A stretch of 64,000 bases of DNA from JAIVGV01 sp032229975 (GTDB lineage: Bacteria > Acidobacteriota > Blastocatellia > Pyrinomonadales > Pyrinomonadaceae), in assembly GCA_032229975.1 (NCBI GenBank), contig JAVXVG010000027.1, positions 1-64,000 on the forward strand, in the 5' to 3' direction. The position numbers and the translations under genes were made by a program. Under the pieces are notes generated by a model. It had not been told where the DNA came from. It saw nothing but the letters and a program-made list of their open reading frames with translations, and did not search any database. Positions 35,431 through 45,200 of the stretch are shown here, in pieces. Position 1 is the stretch's first letter. Each line of letters starts with the position of its first letter.

Positions 35431-36741
35431 TTACTCGCTCGATGTGCGCGTGGATGCCGGCCCGCCACGCGTCGCGCGCGCGAGGGTGCGACGCGCGAGT
35501 GCGCTCGCTCCGAGCGCGGCGACACCAAGTTCGACGAGCGAGCGCGGCGCGAAAGCCGCACGGCGCAGATATGAACAGACGCGCAGTCGCGCACCGAAGC
35601 GAGCGCGATAGAGTTCACGATACTCACGCGCAAGCGCGTCGAAGCTGTCGTTGCGTGCGTCGTCCGGTGGGCCACCCGCGCGCAGTTGGGCCAAGTGGCG
35701 CGCTACGGTCGTTGCCGCCAACTCGCCGCTCTCCAGAGCCATCAGCATTCCGCTCCCCGTGAACGGATCGATGAAGGATGCGGCATCGCCCACCGACAGG
35801 AGGCCCTGCGCGGGCGCGACGCGGAATCTGCCGAATCCTTCAAGCGCAACCGCGAGCCACGCCGACTCGACGCGCGCGCCTTGAAGCGTCTCAGCCGCGC
35901 GCCGGTTCGACGCGACCACCTCGCGCATCACGCGCGCCGCATCGCTCCCACGCGAGCGCACGTCGCGCGCCGCGACGATGAAGCACAAATTACTCAAGCC
36001 GCGCTCCACGCCGCTCAGTCCGCCGTACCCGCCTTTGTAAAAATAGATTTCGCACGCGCCCGCCGCCACGCGCGCGCCTGAGAGATGCGCCTTGAACGCC
36101 ACCAACTCGCGACGACTTCCGTTCGATGCGACATCAACTTCATCATCAATCGAGGATGCACTCTCGACTCTTTGATCTTCACGCGTCGCGCGCTCGACTC
36201 GACGCGCCACTGCGCGCGCACGCCCCGTCGCATCAACGGTCAGCGATGCTCGCAAGGCTAACTCCGCACCTTGAGCCCGAACGCGCACGCCGCGCACGCG
36301 TCCGCCGTCGAAGATGACACCGGCGGCGTGCGCCTCTTCAAAGACAGTCGCGCCGACTTCTCGCGCGCGTGCCAGCAGACGCGCATCCATCTCCGCGCGG
36401 CTCAGGCCGAGCGCACTCGACGACGCGCTGCGCGCGAACCACTCGGACGGCACGGCCACCGCGCGGCCACTCGCCGCGTAGAAGACAGTTTCGCGCAAAG
36501 ATGTGCCGCCCGCGCCGTTCATCGAATCCATTACGCCGAGCCGCGCGAAGTGCTCAAGGCACTCCGGCGAGATGAACTCACCGCACAGCTTCTCGCGCGG
36601 AAACTTCTTCTGCTCGACGAGCGCGACGCGCGCACCGTCTCTCGACAGATGGATCGCCGCCGACGCGCCTGCGGGGCCACCTCCGACGATGATCACGTCG
36701 AACTCAGGCCCGTCGTTATTCGCAATCCTCACGTTCATCAA
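35431..36741 (-). CDS. FAD-dependent oxidoreductase (geranylgeranyl-reductase/halogenase-like fold)
   Basis: 436 residues. N-terminal Rossmann FAD motif VGGGPAGASAAIHLSRDG, then EKLCGEFISPECLEHF typical of the geranylgeranyl-reductase-like group, and the second FAD motif GDAASFIDPFTGSGMLMALE. It lacks the FW.WxIP pattern of true tryptophan halogenases. It is the third gene of a minus-strand unit with a ketosynthase and a methyltransferase (66 bp gap to the latter). In such sets it usually oxidises or reduces a lipid or polyketide intermediate. The very GC-rich ends of the gene produce long antisense frames that I ignore. Confidence 0.82.
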   Translation of the reverse strand: MMNVRIANNDGPEFDVIIVGGGPAGASAAIHLSRDGARVALVEQKKFPREKLCGEFISPECLEHFARLGVMDSMNGAGGTSLRETVFYAASGRAVAVPSEWFARSASSSALGLSRAEMDARLLARAREVGATVFEEAHAAGVIFDGGRVRGVRVRAQGAELALRASLTVDATGRARAVARRVERATREDQRVESASSIDDEVDVASNGSRRELVAFKAHLSGARVAAGACEIYFYKGGYGGLSGVERGLSNLCFIVAARDVRSRGSDAARVMREVVASNRRAAETLQGARVESAWLAVALEGFGRFRVAPAQGLLSVGDAASFIDPFTGSGMLMALESGELAATTVARHLAQLRAGGPPDDARNDSFDALAREYRELYRARFGARLRVCSYLRRAAFAPRSLVELGVAALGASALARRTLARATRGGPASTRTSSE

Positions 36742-36807
36742 ACTCGATTCACAATCTTCGCGCTCGTCGCGCTCGTCGCTTCAATTCAAACCTTCGCGTT
36801 CATCGGA

Positions 36808-37509
36808 TCAAAACTTCTTGCCTGTCAGCACGAGCCGGAACGGGAAACGCCGTCGCACCTCGATCTCCGCGAGCCCTGCTTGCTCCGCTAGTTCGCGCAT
36901 CTCGCGCGGCCGGAAGCTGCGGCGAATGGAGAGCGCGCCGTCTTCGCGTATGAGTCGATTGTGCAAGAAGATTTTGCCGACCGTCGTGTAGAGAAGATAG
37001 GCGAGCGCGTGTCGATGCAGATCGATGACGAAGATGCGCCGACGCGCGACACGCGACAACTCGCGCAAGACCGAGACGACGCCTTCATCTTCAAAGTGAT
37101 GCGTGAAGAGAGAGCACGCGGCATAATCGAATGCTCCGTCCACGAATGGCAGGCGTAGCGCGTCGCCGCGCACCACAGAGATTTCAGGGAAGTCGCGCGA
37201 CTCTTCGATGATCGCGCGCGTCGCGCGTGCGTCGCGTTCAAGTCCTGTGAGTTGCGTCGTCAAATTCCGTGCACGCGCTTCGCGGGCCGCTACGCGCAAG
37301 AGATAGCCGGAGCCCGCGCCCACGTCGAGCAGCGAAAAACTTTTAAGATTCGCGCGCGCGATCTCTGGAAAGAGCGAACGACTGAGCGCGCTCGCGTCGC
37401 CGAGCCATTCGTTGATGAGTCGCAACTCGACGAGGCAACCCTCGTACTCAGCAGGCGAATAGTCGCCTTTGTCGAGATGTTCGAGTTCGTAGCTGCGATG
37501 AGTGAACAT
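36808..37509 (-). CDS. Class I SAM-dependent methyltransferase
   Basis: 233 residues. Motif I is SLLDVGAGSGYLLRVA near residue 65, followed by LTGLERD (motif II acidic end), VRGDALRLPFVDGAFDYAAC (motifs III-IV of Methyltransf_11) and a C-terminal RRFPFRLVLTG strand. The N-terminus (HRSYELEHLDKGDYSPAEYE) matches the ubiquinone/menaquinone-like or polyketide-tailoring group. It lies between the ketosynthase (76 bp upstream) and the FAD oxidoreductase, so it probably methylates the product of that pathway. The substrate cannot be assigned. Confidence 0.83.
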   Translation of the reverse strand: MFTHRSYELEHLDKGDYSPAEYEGCLVELRLINEWLGDASALSRSLFPEIARANLKSFSLLDVGAGSGYLLRVAAREARARNLTTQLTGLERDARATRAIIEESRDFPEISVVRGDALRLPFVDGAFDYAACSLFTHHFEDEGVVSVLRELSRVARRRIFVIDLHRHALAYLLYTTVGKIFLHNRLIREDGALSIRRSFRPREMRELAEQAGLAEIEVRRRFPFRLVLTGKKF

Positions 37510-37515
37510 AAGTTC

Positions 37516-37594
37516 AAAGTTTAAAGTTCAAGGTGACAAGTTTAAGCTCCATGCGCGTGAACCTTTGAACCTGAAACGTTGAACTTTAAACTTT
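37516..37594. repeat. Word-like inverted repeat between ketosynthase and methyltransferase genes
   Basis: AAAGTTTAAAGTTCAA (37516-37531) and its exact inverse TTGAACTTTAAACTTT (37579-37594) flank further copies of GTTCAAG and CCTTTGAACCT. The second arm includes the ketosynthase stop codon. It may be an mRNA processing or attenuation hairpin inside the operon. Confidence 0.55.
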
Positions 37595-38851
37595 CTCGAT
37601 GACAAGCGCGCTGTTCTTCGAGCCGAAGCCGATGCAGTTGCAGAGTGCGACGCGCACTTCGCGCTCGCGCGCGTGGTTCGGCGTGTAGTCGAGATCGCAG
37701 GCGGGATCGGGTTCGTCTAAATTGATCGTTGGAGGGATGATGCTGGTCGTGATGGCGCAGAGCGCGGCGGACAAACCGGCCGCGCCCGATGCTCCTTGCG
37801 GATGTCCGATCTGCGATTTCGTCGCAGACATCGGGATGCGGCGCGCGTCCGCGCCGAGGGCCACCTTAAGAGCTTGCGTCTCGATGCGGTCGTTAAGGAG
37901 CGTGGACGTGCCGTGGAGATTGACGTAATCGACTTCGCGCGTCGTGCGTCCGGCATCTTCGAGCGCGAGTCGCATGGCGCGCGCGGGCTCTTCGCCGTTC
38001 TCTTCGAGGCGGACGCGGTGATAAGCATCGCACGTCGCGCCGTAGCCTGTGATCTCCGCGTAGATCGTCGCGCCGCGCTTTTCTGCGCGCTCTAAATCTT
38101 CGAGCACGTAAATCCACGCGCCTTCGCCGAGCACGATGCCGGAGCGGTCGCGCGAGAAGGGGCGCGAGGCGCGTGCCGGCTCGTCGTTCCAATCGTTCGT
38201 GAGCACGGTCATCAAATTAAATCCGGCGAGGATGCCGGGCGCAATCGGCGCGTCGACGCCACCCGCGAGCATCGCATCCTGACGACCGAGCGCGATGTGC
38301 TGCGCGGCATAGGCGATGGCATCGGTTGAAGACGTGCAGCCTGTCGAGATGATGTGTGAGAGACCGCGCAGACCGAAGGCCATAGAGAGTTCGGAGGAGA
38401 GGCCACCGTGCGTCGAAGATGGAATCGTATAGACGCTGGCGCGCGTCGTCTCGCCGCCGAAGTAGTAAGCGTACTGTCGCTCGGTGAAGGCGAGACCGCC
38501 GCCGCCTGTGCCGAGGAGGACTCCGAAGGCCCGTCGCTCGTCGAGCGAAAAGTCGGAAGGTTGGAGACCCGCATCGTCGAGCGCTTCGCGCGCGGCGGCT
38601 AAGGCAAGCGGGACTGTGCGCGGGACGTGTTTTCGATCTTTCGGGTTGAGATGCGACTCCCAGTCGAAGCCGCGCACCTCTGCGGCGATCTTCACGGGGG
38701 CCGTCTCAACGTCGAAGCTCTCGATGCGACGCACGCCGCTCTCGCCGCGCTGAAGCGCCGACCAGAAAGCAGCGCGACCGAGCCCGATGGGCGTGACGCA
38801 ACCGAGCCCGGTGATACAAACGCGGCGCGGCTGCTTCAGACCGTTGAGCAT
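37586..38851 (-). CDS. fabF: Beta-ketoacyl-[ACP] synthase II-like enzyme
   Basis: About 421 residues from the ATG at 38851 (RRVCITGLGCVTPIGLGRAA), the usual FabF opening; the 24 residues before it in the same frame do not fit. The thiolase-fold Cys-His-His triad is present: nucleophile in ISTGCTSSTDA, His in NLHGTSTLLND and His in SQIGHPQGASGAAG. The enzyme elongates acyl-ACP by decarboxylative condensation. Its neighbours are a methyltransferase and an FAD oxidoreductase instead of other fatty-acid genes or an acyl carrier protein, so a specialised lipid or polyketide product is more likely than housekeeping fatty-acid synthesis. The assignment to FabF as opposed to a secondary-metabolic KS is by similarity of motifs only. 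Confidence 0.85.
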   Translation of the reverse strand: MLNGLKQPRRVCITGLGCVTPIGLGRAAFWSALQRGESGVRRIESFDVETAPVKIAAEVRGFDWESHLNPKDRKHVPRTVPLALAAAREALDDAGLQPSDFSLDERRAFGVLLGTGGGGLAFTERQYAYYFGGETTRASVYTIPSSTHGGLSSELSMAFGLRGLSHIISTGCTSSTDAIAYAAQHIALGRQDAMLAGGVDAPIAPGILAGFNLMTVLTNDWNDEPARASRPFSRDRSGIVLGEGAWIYVLEDLERAEKRGATIYAEITGYGATCDAYHRVRLEENGEEPARAMRLALEDAGRTTREVDYVNLHGTSTLLNDRIETQALKVALGADARRIPMSATKSQIGHPQGASGAAGLSAALCAITTSIIPPTINLDEPDPACDLDYTPNHAREREVRVALCNCIGFGSKNSALVIEKV

Positions 38852-39055
38852 GATCCGGCGATTCCCTTCGTGCGGAAGCGTTGCGTTCGGGCTGTGATAG
38901 GGAAGACATGTAGAGAATAACACCCTGTTGGTCGTGAAGCTAACATGAAGGAAGTACGTGCGCGACGGGGATTCGGACTCGACTGAGCCGCGTGACGGTT
39001 AGTATGTCAGAGATGAGCGGACGACTGAAAAGCGCGTGCGCCTTTCGTTACGCGC

Positions 39056-39577
39056 TCACTGTCCGACCTGATCGAGTTGGCGGTTGAGGGCCAGGAGTTT
39101 CTGGCGCGCATCGGTGAACGTGCCGCGCTCGACCGACGACTCAGCCTGTTCGAGTTCGCGCATGGCGGCGAGGAGCTTGTGTGTCTCCGGGTCTTGCTGC
39201 TGCGCGCGTCGCTCGTAGGCGCGTCGCGCAGAGGTGCGCGCTTCCGTGAGTGCGTGCAGCGCAGACGCCTTCTGCCGGTGCGAGAGATAGACGGTGGCCT
39301 CTGCGATCTTGTCGCCGGCGCGCTCTACGTCCTCGTCGCGCGCGGGCAGTTGCAGCGCGTTGACGACCGGTGTGGGCGGCGGCTTCGGCTGCGCGCCGTC
39401 GAGACCCGTCGTGACTGTCTCAACAACTCCGGGCGCGGGTCGGCGCATGACCAGCACAGTCGAGACGAGCAGCGTTGCCGCGATGAGGCACGCGGCGCAC
39501 GCGGCGAGAAGCCGGTGCGACGGTTGCCGCGCCCACTCCGAGACCGCGTTGAATTTCAAGGCGCGCACTGCCGTCAT
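39056..39577 (-). CDS. Single-pass membrane protein with helical tail, unknown
   Basis: 173 residues: a short cytosolic N-terminus, one transmembrane segment (LLAACAACLIAATLLVSTVLV), a Pro-rich linker (PGVVETVTTGLDGAQPKPPP) and a C-terminal amphipathic helical region rich in Ala, Arg and Glu (ASALHALTEARTSARRAYER) that may form a coiled coil or TPR-like pair. I do not recognise a family. It stands alone on the minus strand with about 200 bp of plain sequence (38852-39055) between it and the ketosynthase start. Confidence 0.6.
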   Translation of the reverse strand: MTAVRALKFNAVSEWARQPSHRLLAACAACLIAATLLVSTVLVMRRPAPGVVETVTTGLDGAQPKPPPTPVVNALQLPARDEDVERAGDKIAEATVYLSHRQKASALHALTEARTSARRAYERRAQQQDPETHKLLAAMRELEQAESSVERGTFTDARQKLLALNRQLDQVGQ

Positions 39578-39702
39578 GATTCCTATCAGTCCGAAGCCGC
39601 CGCGAAGATCGCGCGGGTTAAAAAAACTCGGGAGGGGTGCGTTGCCGTAGCTGCTCTAACTTTCGAGCCGACGGCTTTCGCAACCCCTCCCTTAAAGCAA
39701 GA

Positions 39703-39738
39703 GGCGCGGGCGGACGCCTGCTGAATCCCGCCCGCGCC
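39703..39738. terminator. GC-rich hairpin terminator
   Basis: GGCGCGGGCGG (39703-39713) pairs perfectly with CCGCCCGCGCC (39728-39738), followed by TTT. It lies between the small exported basic protein gene and the single-pass membrane protein gene, both on the minus strand. The rest of 39578-39864 shows nothing else. Confidence 0.55.
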
Positions 39739-39864
39739 TTTGTGCTGCACAGCCGCTCCCGTCCCTCTGGTGCCGTTCTTCGGGAAGACCGTGCAACCTC
39801 ACTCGCCGAACACGAACCCGTAGGTCTTGCACGGCGAAGTCTCATCTAACTCCGAGCGGGCCAG

Positions 39865-40071
39865 TTAACGCTTGTTGGCGTTCGCCGCCGCCGCCTTCGC
39901 GCTGTGCCTGCGATGACGACGATGCTTGCGGTGCTTGCGGTGCTTCATCGTGCCGCCACTGCCGCTACCCGTGTTGGTGTTCGCGGTCGTGGAGGAGTTG
40001 GTGTTCTGCGCCATTGCGCTAGTGCCGATTGAGAGAGCGAGCAAGAGTGCCGCTGCGATTTTGCTTTTCAT
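39865..40071 (-). CDS. Small exported Asn/Thr- and His/Lys/Arg-rich protein
   Basis: 68 residues: a clear signal peptide (KIAAALLLALSIGTSAMA, cleavage at AMA-QN), then an Asn/Thr/Ser/Gly-rich stretch (NTNSSTTANTNTGSGSGG), then a block of alternating His, Lys and Arg (KHRKHRKHRRHRRH) and an Ala-rich end. It has a purine-rich site upstream (AAGGAGACTC). The mature peptide would be strongly basic and able to bind metal or polyanions. No family recognised. Confidence 0.65.
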   Translation of the reverse strand: MKSKIAAALLLALSIGTSAMAQNTNSSTTANTNTGSGSGGTMKHRKHRKHRRHRRHSAKAAAANANKR

Positions 40072-40489
40072 CTTCTTCGAGTCTCCTTAGCTTCCTGTTT
40101 GAGCTGTCCTGTGGTTTTCAATCAGAGAGAGCCGGAAGGGAGATGCGTCTCGCCCGTCCACACTCTTCTCTCCTAACGCCGCAACCAACCGCAACGCACG
40201 TGCCGCGCATCGCGCGCTCACGACTCTGCGGCTTTTCGCGAGCATTCTCGCGACCCGCATGACTAAACTCGACGTGCGCGTTGTGGCGTTTGTGCATCCG
40301 ACTCAAAACCGCCACACGCTGGCGACTTATTGGGATGCCTTAATTTTATTTGAGACGACTCGTTAAAGACTTTCACCACGGAGACAAAAAGAGAGCACGC
40401 AAGCAGCACGGAGGAAGTCGATCCGTGATCGAGTCTTCTCCGTATTCCCTCCGTGCTCTCTCGTGTTGAATCTTAAGTCATGCGCGCCG
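40072..40489. repeat. Intergenic region with CACGGAG-type inverted repeat
   Basis: This gap holds no convincing gene. At 40375-40465 it contains the widespread intergenic word family CACGGAGAC...GAGAGCACG with an inverted partner: AGCACGGAGGAA (40405-40416) and TTCCCTCCGTGCT (40445-40457), then CTCTCTCGTG. Such CACGGAG words recur between genes in many Acidobacteriota-type genomes. The repeat could terminate the DsbA-like gene that ends at 40490. Confidence 0.5.
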
Positions 40490-41197
40490 TCACTTGTTAA
40501 GGACGCGGTCGATCTCTTCGCGCAAGCCTTTAGGGTTGGTTTGCGGCGGTGGGACTTTGCGACCGTTGATGAAGAAGGTCGGCGTGCTCTCCACACCGAT
40601 CGACTCGGCGCGCTCGCGGTCGGCGATGACGCGCGCGTCCGTCTCGCCTCCGCCCATGTCGCGCCGGTAGCGATCAGCGTCGAGTCCTGCCTGTCGCGCG
40701 TAGGACTCGAAGAACGCAGTCGGGTCTTGCGTGGTTGACCACGCGCGCTGGTTCTCGAAGAGCGCGCGTTGCATCTCCCAGAACTTGCCTTGCAGACCGG
40801 CCGCTTCCGCCGCGTGCGCGGCGAGCAGCGCGTGTGGGTGCACGCGTATGAGCGGGTACTCGCGGAAGATGAAGCGCAGGCGGCCGCCGTAGTCCTGCCT
40901 GATCTTCTCCACGTCCGGGAACATCTGACCGCACGGCGGACACTGGAAGTCGCCGAACTCTTCGAGCACGACGGGCGCGCTCTCGCTCCCTGCCACGTGC
41001 GCGGGACTGGCCCCCGGTTTCCCTGTCGCGATCTCGCCCGGCTGTTTCGACTTCATCAGATACCATGCGCCCGCCGCGACGACGACCAAGAGCACGACGC
41101 CGATGATGATGAAGGGCAGGTTGGAGCGTCGCGCGGGCTTCTTCTTCTGGGCCTGCTTGCCGGCGGCTACTTTTCTATCGGGCTGTTTTTTCGACAT
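40490..41197 (-). CDS. Membrane-anchored DsbA/DsbG-like thioredoxin-fold protein
   Basis: 235 residues from the ATG at 41197. A basic N-terminus and one transmembrane helix (FIIIGVVLLVVVAAGAWYLM) anchor a periplasmic thioredoxin-fold domain with the redox motif FGDFQCPPCGQMF (CPPC) and the Thioredoxin_4/DsbA-like helical insertion (AAEAAGLQGKFWEMQRALFE), ending with the cis-Pro-type strand GVESTPTFFINGR. This is the family of oxidases/isomerases that handle disulfides outside the cytoplasm. A longer frame upstream (to 41311) runs into the preceding gene and is not used. It follows the lipoprotein gene by 58 bp, so they are probably co-transcribed. Confidence 0.88.
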   Translation of the reverse strand: MSKKQPDRKVAAGKQAQKKKPARRSNLPFIIIGVVLLVVVAAGAWYLMKSKQPGEIATGKPGASPAHVAGSESAPVVLEEFGDFQCPPCGQMFPDVEKIRQDYGGRLRFIFREYPLIRVHPHALLAAHAAEAAGLQGKFWEMQRALFENQRAWSTTQDPTAFFESYARQAGLDADRYRRDMGGGETDARVIADRERAESIGVESTPTFFINGRKVPPPQTNPKGLREEIDRVLNK

Positions 41198-41255
41198 CGA
41201 AGTTTCGGGGTTTAACTTCTCTTGAAAAAGTTTAGCGCGCGCGGGGGTTTCAAAT

Positions 41256-42032
41256 TTAGAGACGCGCGAGGGCCCTTTGCGCGAGGGCCTTGGCTTTGCG
41301 CTGGCGCGCAACGTCGTCGTCCGCGCCGCCTATGCTGACGCGCACGAAGGAATCACCCTTGCGCGCGTAGAGCGTGCCGTTGACGCGACTCGAAGCCCAA
41401 TACGCTTCGTCGCCCAGACCTTTGATCGGCGTCGGAGGGGGGCCCTCTTCTTCCTCTTCGCCGCCGTGCTGCTCGGTCTTCCTCTTGTCGCGCTCGCGTT
41501 TCTCGCGCTCGCGTTCACTCTTGCCGCCCTCTTCGCGCGCGTGCCCGAAACGCTCGTCCCAGAGGCGGCGCGCGCTTTTCCCGTCGGCGCTCGCGGTCAA
41601 CTCAAGGCTGACGGACTTGTTGAAGGTGGCCGTCGTGAAGAAGCACTGCGAGACTTGCAGCGATGGATCGTCGCGTCGGCTCGGCTTCGCTTCCTTCACC
41701 GGCTCGCCCTGCACAGCCTTGATGTCGTCCGACGTGAGCAACGCGCACGCATCCACGTTCTTCTGCGCGCCGGTTGCTGATGTCGCGTTCGACGTGGACG
41801 CGCCCGCCGACTGGCCCGTGACGGCTGTGTTCGACGCCGCGCTCGGCACGTTCGTTTGACCTGATGGTGGAGACTGGCCCTGCGCTATTGTCTGCGATGC
41901 ACCCGAAGCGGCAGGCGACATTGCAGCATTCGCGTTGTTCGCGTCGGCGGCTTTGTTCGCGCAGCCCGACACGGCGACGAGCGTGGTTATGATGAAGCAG
42001 GCGGCAGTTATGAAGGAGAGTTTTGATCGCAT
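41256..42032 (-). CDS. Lipoprotein with a highly charged insert, unknown
   Basis: 258 residues from the ATG at 42032. Lipoprotein signal peptide with lipobox VAVSGC, then an Ala/Asn/Ser/Gln-rich linker, and a folded part that starts VDACALLTSDDIKAVQG and has a second Cys in SQCFFTTATF, reminiscent of DUF3558-type lipoproteins. In the middle is a striking charged stretch (EGGKSEREREKRERDKRKTE followed by EEEEEG), then the fold resumes (KGLGDEAYWASS). The interruption looks like a low-complexity expansion within a domain loop. It is upstream of the DsbA-like gene. Function unknown. Confidence 0.65.
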   Translation of the reverse strand: MRSKLSFITAACFIITTLVAVSGCANKAADANNANAAMSPAASGASQTIAQGQSPPSGQTNVPSAASNTAVTGQSAGASTSNATSATGAQKNVDACALLTSDDIKAVQGEPVKEAKPSRRDDPSLQVSQCFFTTATFNKSVSLELTASADGKSARRLWDERFGHAREEGGKSEREREKRERDKRKTEQHGGEEEEEGPPPTPIKGLGDEAYWASSRVNGTLYARKGDSFVRVSIGGADDDVARQRKAKALAQRALARL

Positions 42033-42286
42033 CCGTTCGGTGAATCCTCCGTCGCAACGAGCGTCGATTCGTAAATCTGTTTCCTCAACGCGCCGCACAT
42101 TCTGCCGACGCGCGTACAGAAAATGCAAGCGAGCGACGCGAGAGCGACATTGACGCGTCCGCTTCGATAAGCCTGAAAAGATATAGATCAAAAATGCAAC
42201 GTCGGAGATCAAGCGTGGCTCGCGTCGCGCTTTCGAGGCGGACGCGAGCCACGCGTGTCAACGGCGCGAGCGTTAGTCGCGCGAGT

Positions 42287-45200
42287 TTAGAAGAACAGCC
42301 CGACAGCCCGGCGCGTGAACGTGTAGGGCGTGGACACAGAGGCCACCTGCACGGCGGACGATGGCGCGCTCTGCGGCGCGGAGAGCGACGCGGACGAGCA
42401 CGCGCCGTTGCCGACGAGCGTGTAGCTGCCGTCGCCTGTGATGTCGCTTGCGACGTTTTGCGAGCGAAGGCCGGCGTCGAGTCGCGCGAAGAACGTGCGC
42501 GCGTTGAGTTGCTTGAGCGTGCTTCCGGCCTTGACGTTCTCGGCTTTCGAGGTCGAGAGCGTGATCGTGATCGTGCCGGTCGCGGGGTCGTAGCTGCCGC
42601 CGTCGGCGTCGCCGATCTTCACAGATTGGTTGGTGCTCGTGCTTTCGGTTGGCGGCAGCGTCGAGGTCGAGGTGTTCGTCGGCACGCCGAACTTGCCATA
42701 CTCGAACGCGGGCACGCCCGTCGCATCGGTCTTCATGGCGACGTACCAACGATCGTAATTAGCGTCCGCCACGGGCCGGTTCCAGATGATGTACCACTGG
42801 CTCGAAGACGGAGCCGCGCCACTCGTCGAGGGGGCCACCTTCAACGTGAAGACGAGCTTGTTGATCCCTGGGCCCATGTATGGCTCTGCGACATAGAGGC
42901 CCTTGATGTTGACGCGCGCATCGGGCGGCGTGTTCTGGTTGCCGTCGAGGTCTGCGCCGTCGCTGTTCACGTCGCTGACGACGAGGATGCCGGGCTGCGC
43001 GCACGCGCTCTGCGCAGAACTCCCGCCCGACGGGTTGAACTCCTTGTACGCGCTCTCGCCGTTGGCATTGAGAGCCGTGACGCGATAGACCGACTGCGCC
43101 GTCGCGTTATAACCCGCGTCCGTATAGCTCGTGCCGGTGAACGTGCCGAGCGGAGTGATGGTCGAGCCGTCGCGACGCGAGACCTTGTAGCCGGTGATCG
43201 GTGCGCCGCCGTTGTCAGGAGTTGACCAAGAGAGGCTGACGGTCGATCCACTGATGCTTCCCGCGACGGCGGGCGCGGAGGGAGCGGAAGCCGCAGGCGG
43301 ATCGTTAGCGACGTACATACGACTGCCGCCGGACTGTCGCGCGATGACGGCCTTCGCCGCGCCGGAGTTCGCGCCGCCCTGCACGCAGGAGCCGACACAG
43401 CCATCAACGTAACCGATGAGGACGCGACCCTGTTTGTCGATCTCGGCTCCGAAGAAGTCGAGCAGGTTGCGCGTGTTCGTGCCGTTCGTCGAGGTGCAGT
43501 TGATACCGGCGGTGCAGACTGCGCCGCGCTGGACGGGATCGTTCGGCGTGACGTTGGTCGTCGTCCAAGTCTTGCCGCCGTCGATGGTCGAGGCAACATA
43601 GAGATACCAGACGCCGTTGAAGTTCGGATCGTTGTAGTTGCCCACAGTGGTCGTGCCGTGGAAGGCGAACGCCGCGCGATTCGGATCGCCAGCGACGACC
43701 GCCGGGAAGATGATGTTCTGAAGATTGAACGCCGCGCCCACGTCGATGCTGTTGCTCCACGTCTGACCGTTGTTGCGCGAGACGGCGACGCGCGCGTGCC
43801 CGTCCGCACCCTCGTAGCCGAAGTAAACCGATCCGTCCGTGGCGATACCGACCGACGGATCGGTGTCGCCGTTGGTCGAATCGGGCACGCGATAAACCGT
43901 CCACGTCACGCCATTGTTCTGCGAGACGGCGACGCCCTGATGGCCGCCGCACGAGCGATTCGGGACATAGACCGTGCCGTCGGGGGCCACCTTGACGTGT
44001 CCGTGAATGCCGCCGCAGTCGAGTGCGGTGTACATCGGGACGGAGGGCCCGAAGGTCGTGCCGCCATCGACGCTCAGAGCGCAGACGGCGGTTTCGAGCG
44101 CCTGCGAGCAGTAGTAAACCGAGTTCGGATAGAGCGGATTGGTCGCGACGTTAAGCGGCTGATGATAGGGGCCACCTCCGACCGTCTGGTGATCGATGCC
44201 GGAAGGCGCGCCCGATCCCGTGCTCGGTCTAAAAGATCGACCGTCGTCGTCCGTGAACTCCATCGTCGAGCCGAGCGGGGTCAAGCCCAACTCCTGCGAG
44301 ACGAAGGTGCGACCCGTCTGACGATCTGTGAAGAGGATCGGATCGCCGAAGACGCGCGGCGCGTTGGCGACTGTGAGCGGAGCCTCATCCCAGAGGACGT
44401 TCGACGGCGAGACGGAATCGTCGAAGGTGGCCCTCAACATATAGGGCAGGAAGCCGCCGAAGTATGTGACGGTTCCACCGTTCGCGACCGCGCCGTTGCT
44501 GTTCGAGAACGTGCGCTCGCTCTTCCAGTTGACGCCGATGCTCGGCTCGCCCGCGCTCTCTGCGACGCCTGCGGGCGTAACGTAGTTGATGAAGCGAAGC
44601 GCGGCGGCTGATCCGCCCGGCGCGGGCGTCGGTGTCGGCGTGCCCGCCGGAGCGGGGCAAGCGGCTGCGCCGGCCATCGTGTAGGTTCCGGCAGAGGTCG
44701 TGTCGATGGTCGTGTTGAGACCATTGCCGGCGACGCCGACGAGCAGACTCGTCGTGCCGGTGACGTTCGTGAGCGACTTGCCCGCAGAGAGGTTAACCTG
44801 CGCGCCGGAGAGCGTCGCGCCGGTCGTGCCCGCGACGGGCTTCAACAGCTTGCTCAGAGAGAGCACGACGGTGAGCGTGTCGTTGTCGGCAGACATGCTG
44901 CCGGAGTCCGCCGTGCCCACGGTCGAGTTCAGATTGTTCTTCGTCGTATCGACGAAGCCGTAGTTATAAGAGATGCCGGTCGGGTTGGCCGCCGAGTTGT
45001 TGGCGACCGAGACGAAGTAGGTCGTCTTCGTGCCGTCGGCGTGCGTGCCGTCGAAGGCCACCTTCCAACTCGCGTTCGGCGTGATGGTCGTCGTTAGATC
45101 GGTGACCTTCATCGTGACGACGAGCTGGCCCGCGCCACCGGAGTTGTACTGCTCGCCGATGGAGATCGCGCGGATGTCCTGCGACTGATTGGCGGTGGCC

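Noticed and set aside
35331..36891. Plus-strand Arg-rich frames opposite the FAD oxidoreductase
   Set aside because: Typical GC-driven antisense frames; the minus-strand gene has clear FAD motifs.
42194..43225. 343-residue plus-strand frame opposite the propeller protein
   Set aside because: Arg/Ala/Val-rich translation with no recognisable motif, covered by a well-supported gene on the other strand.
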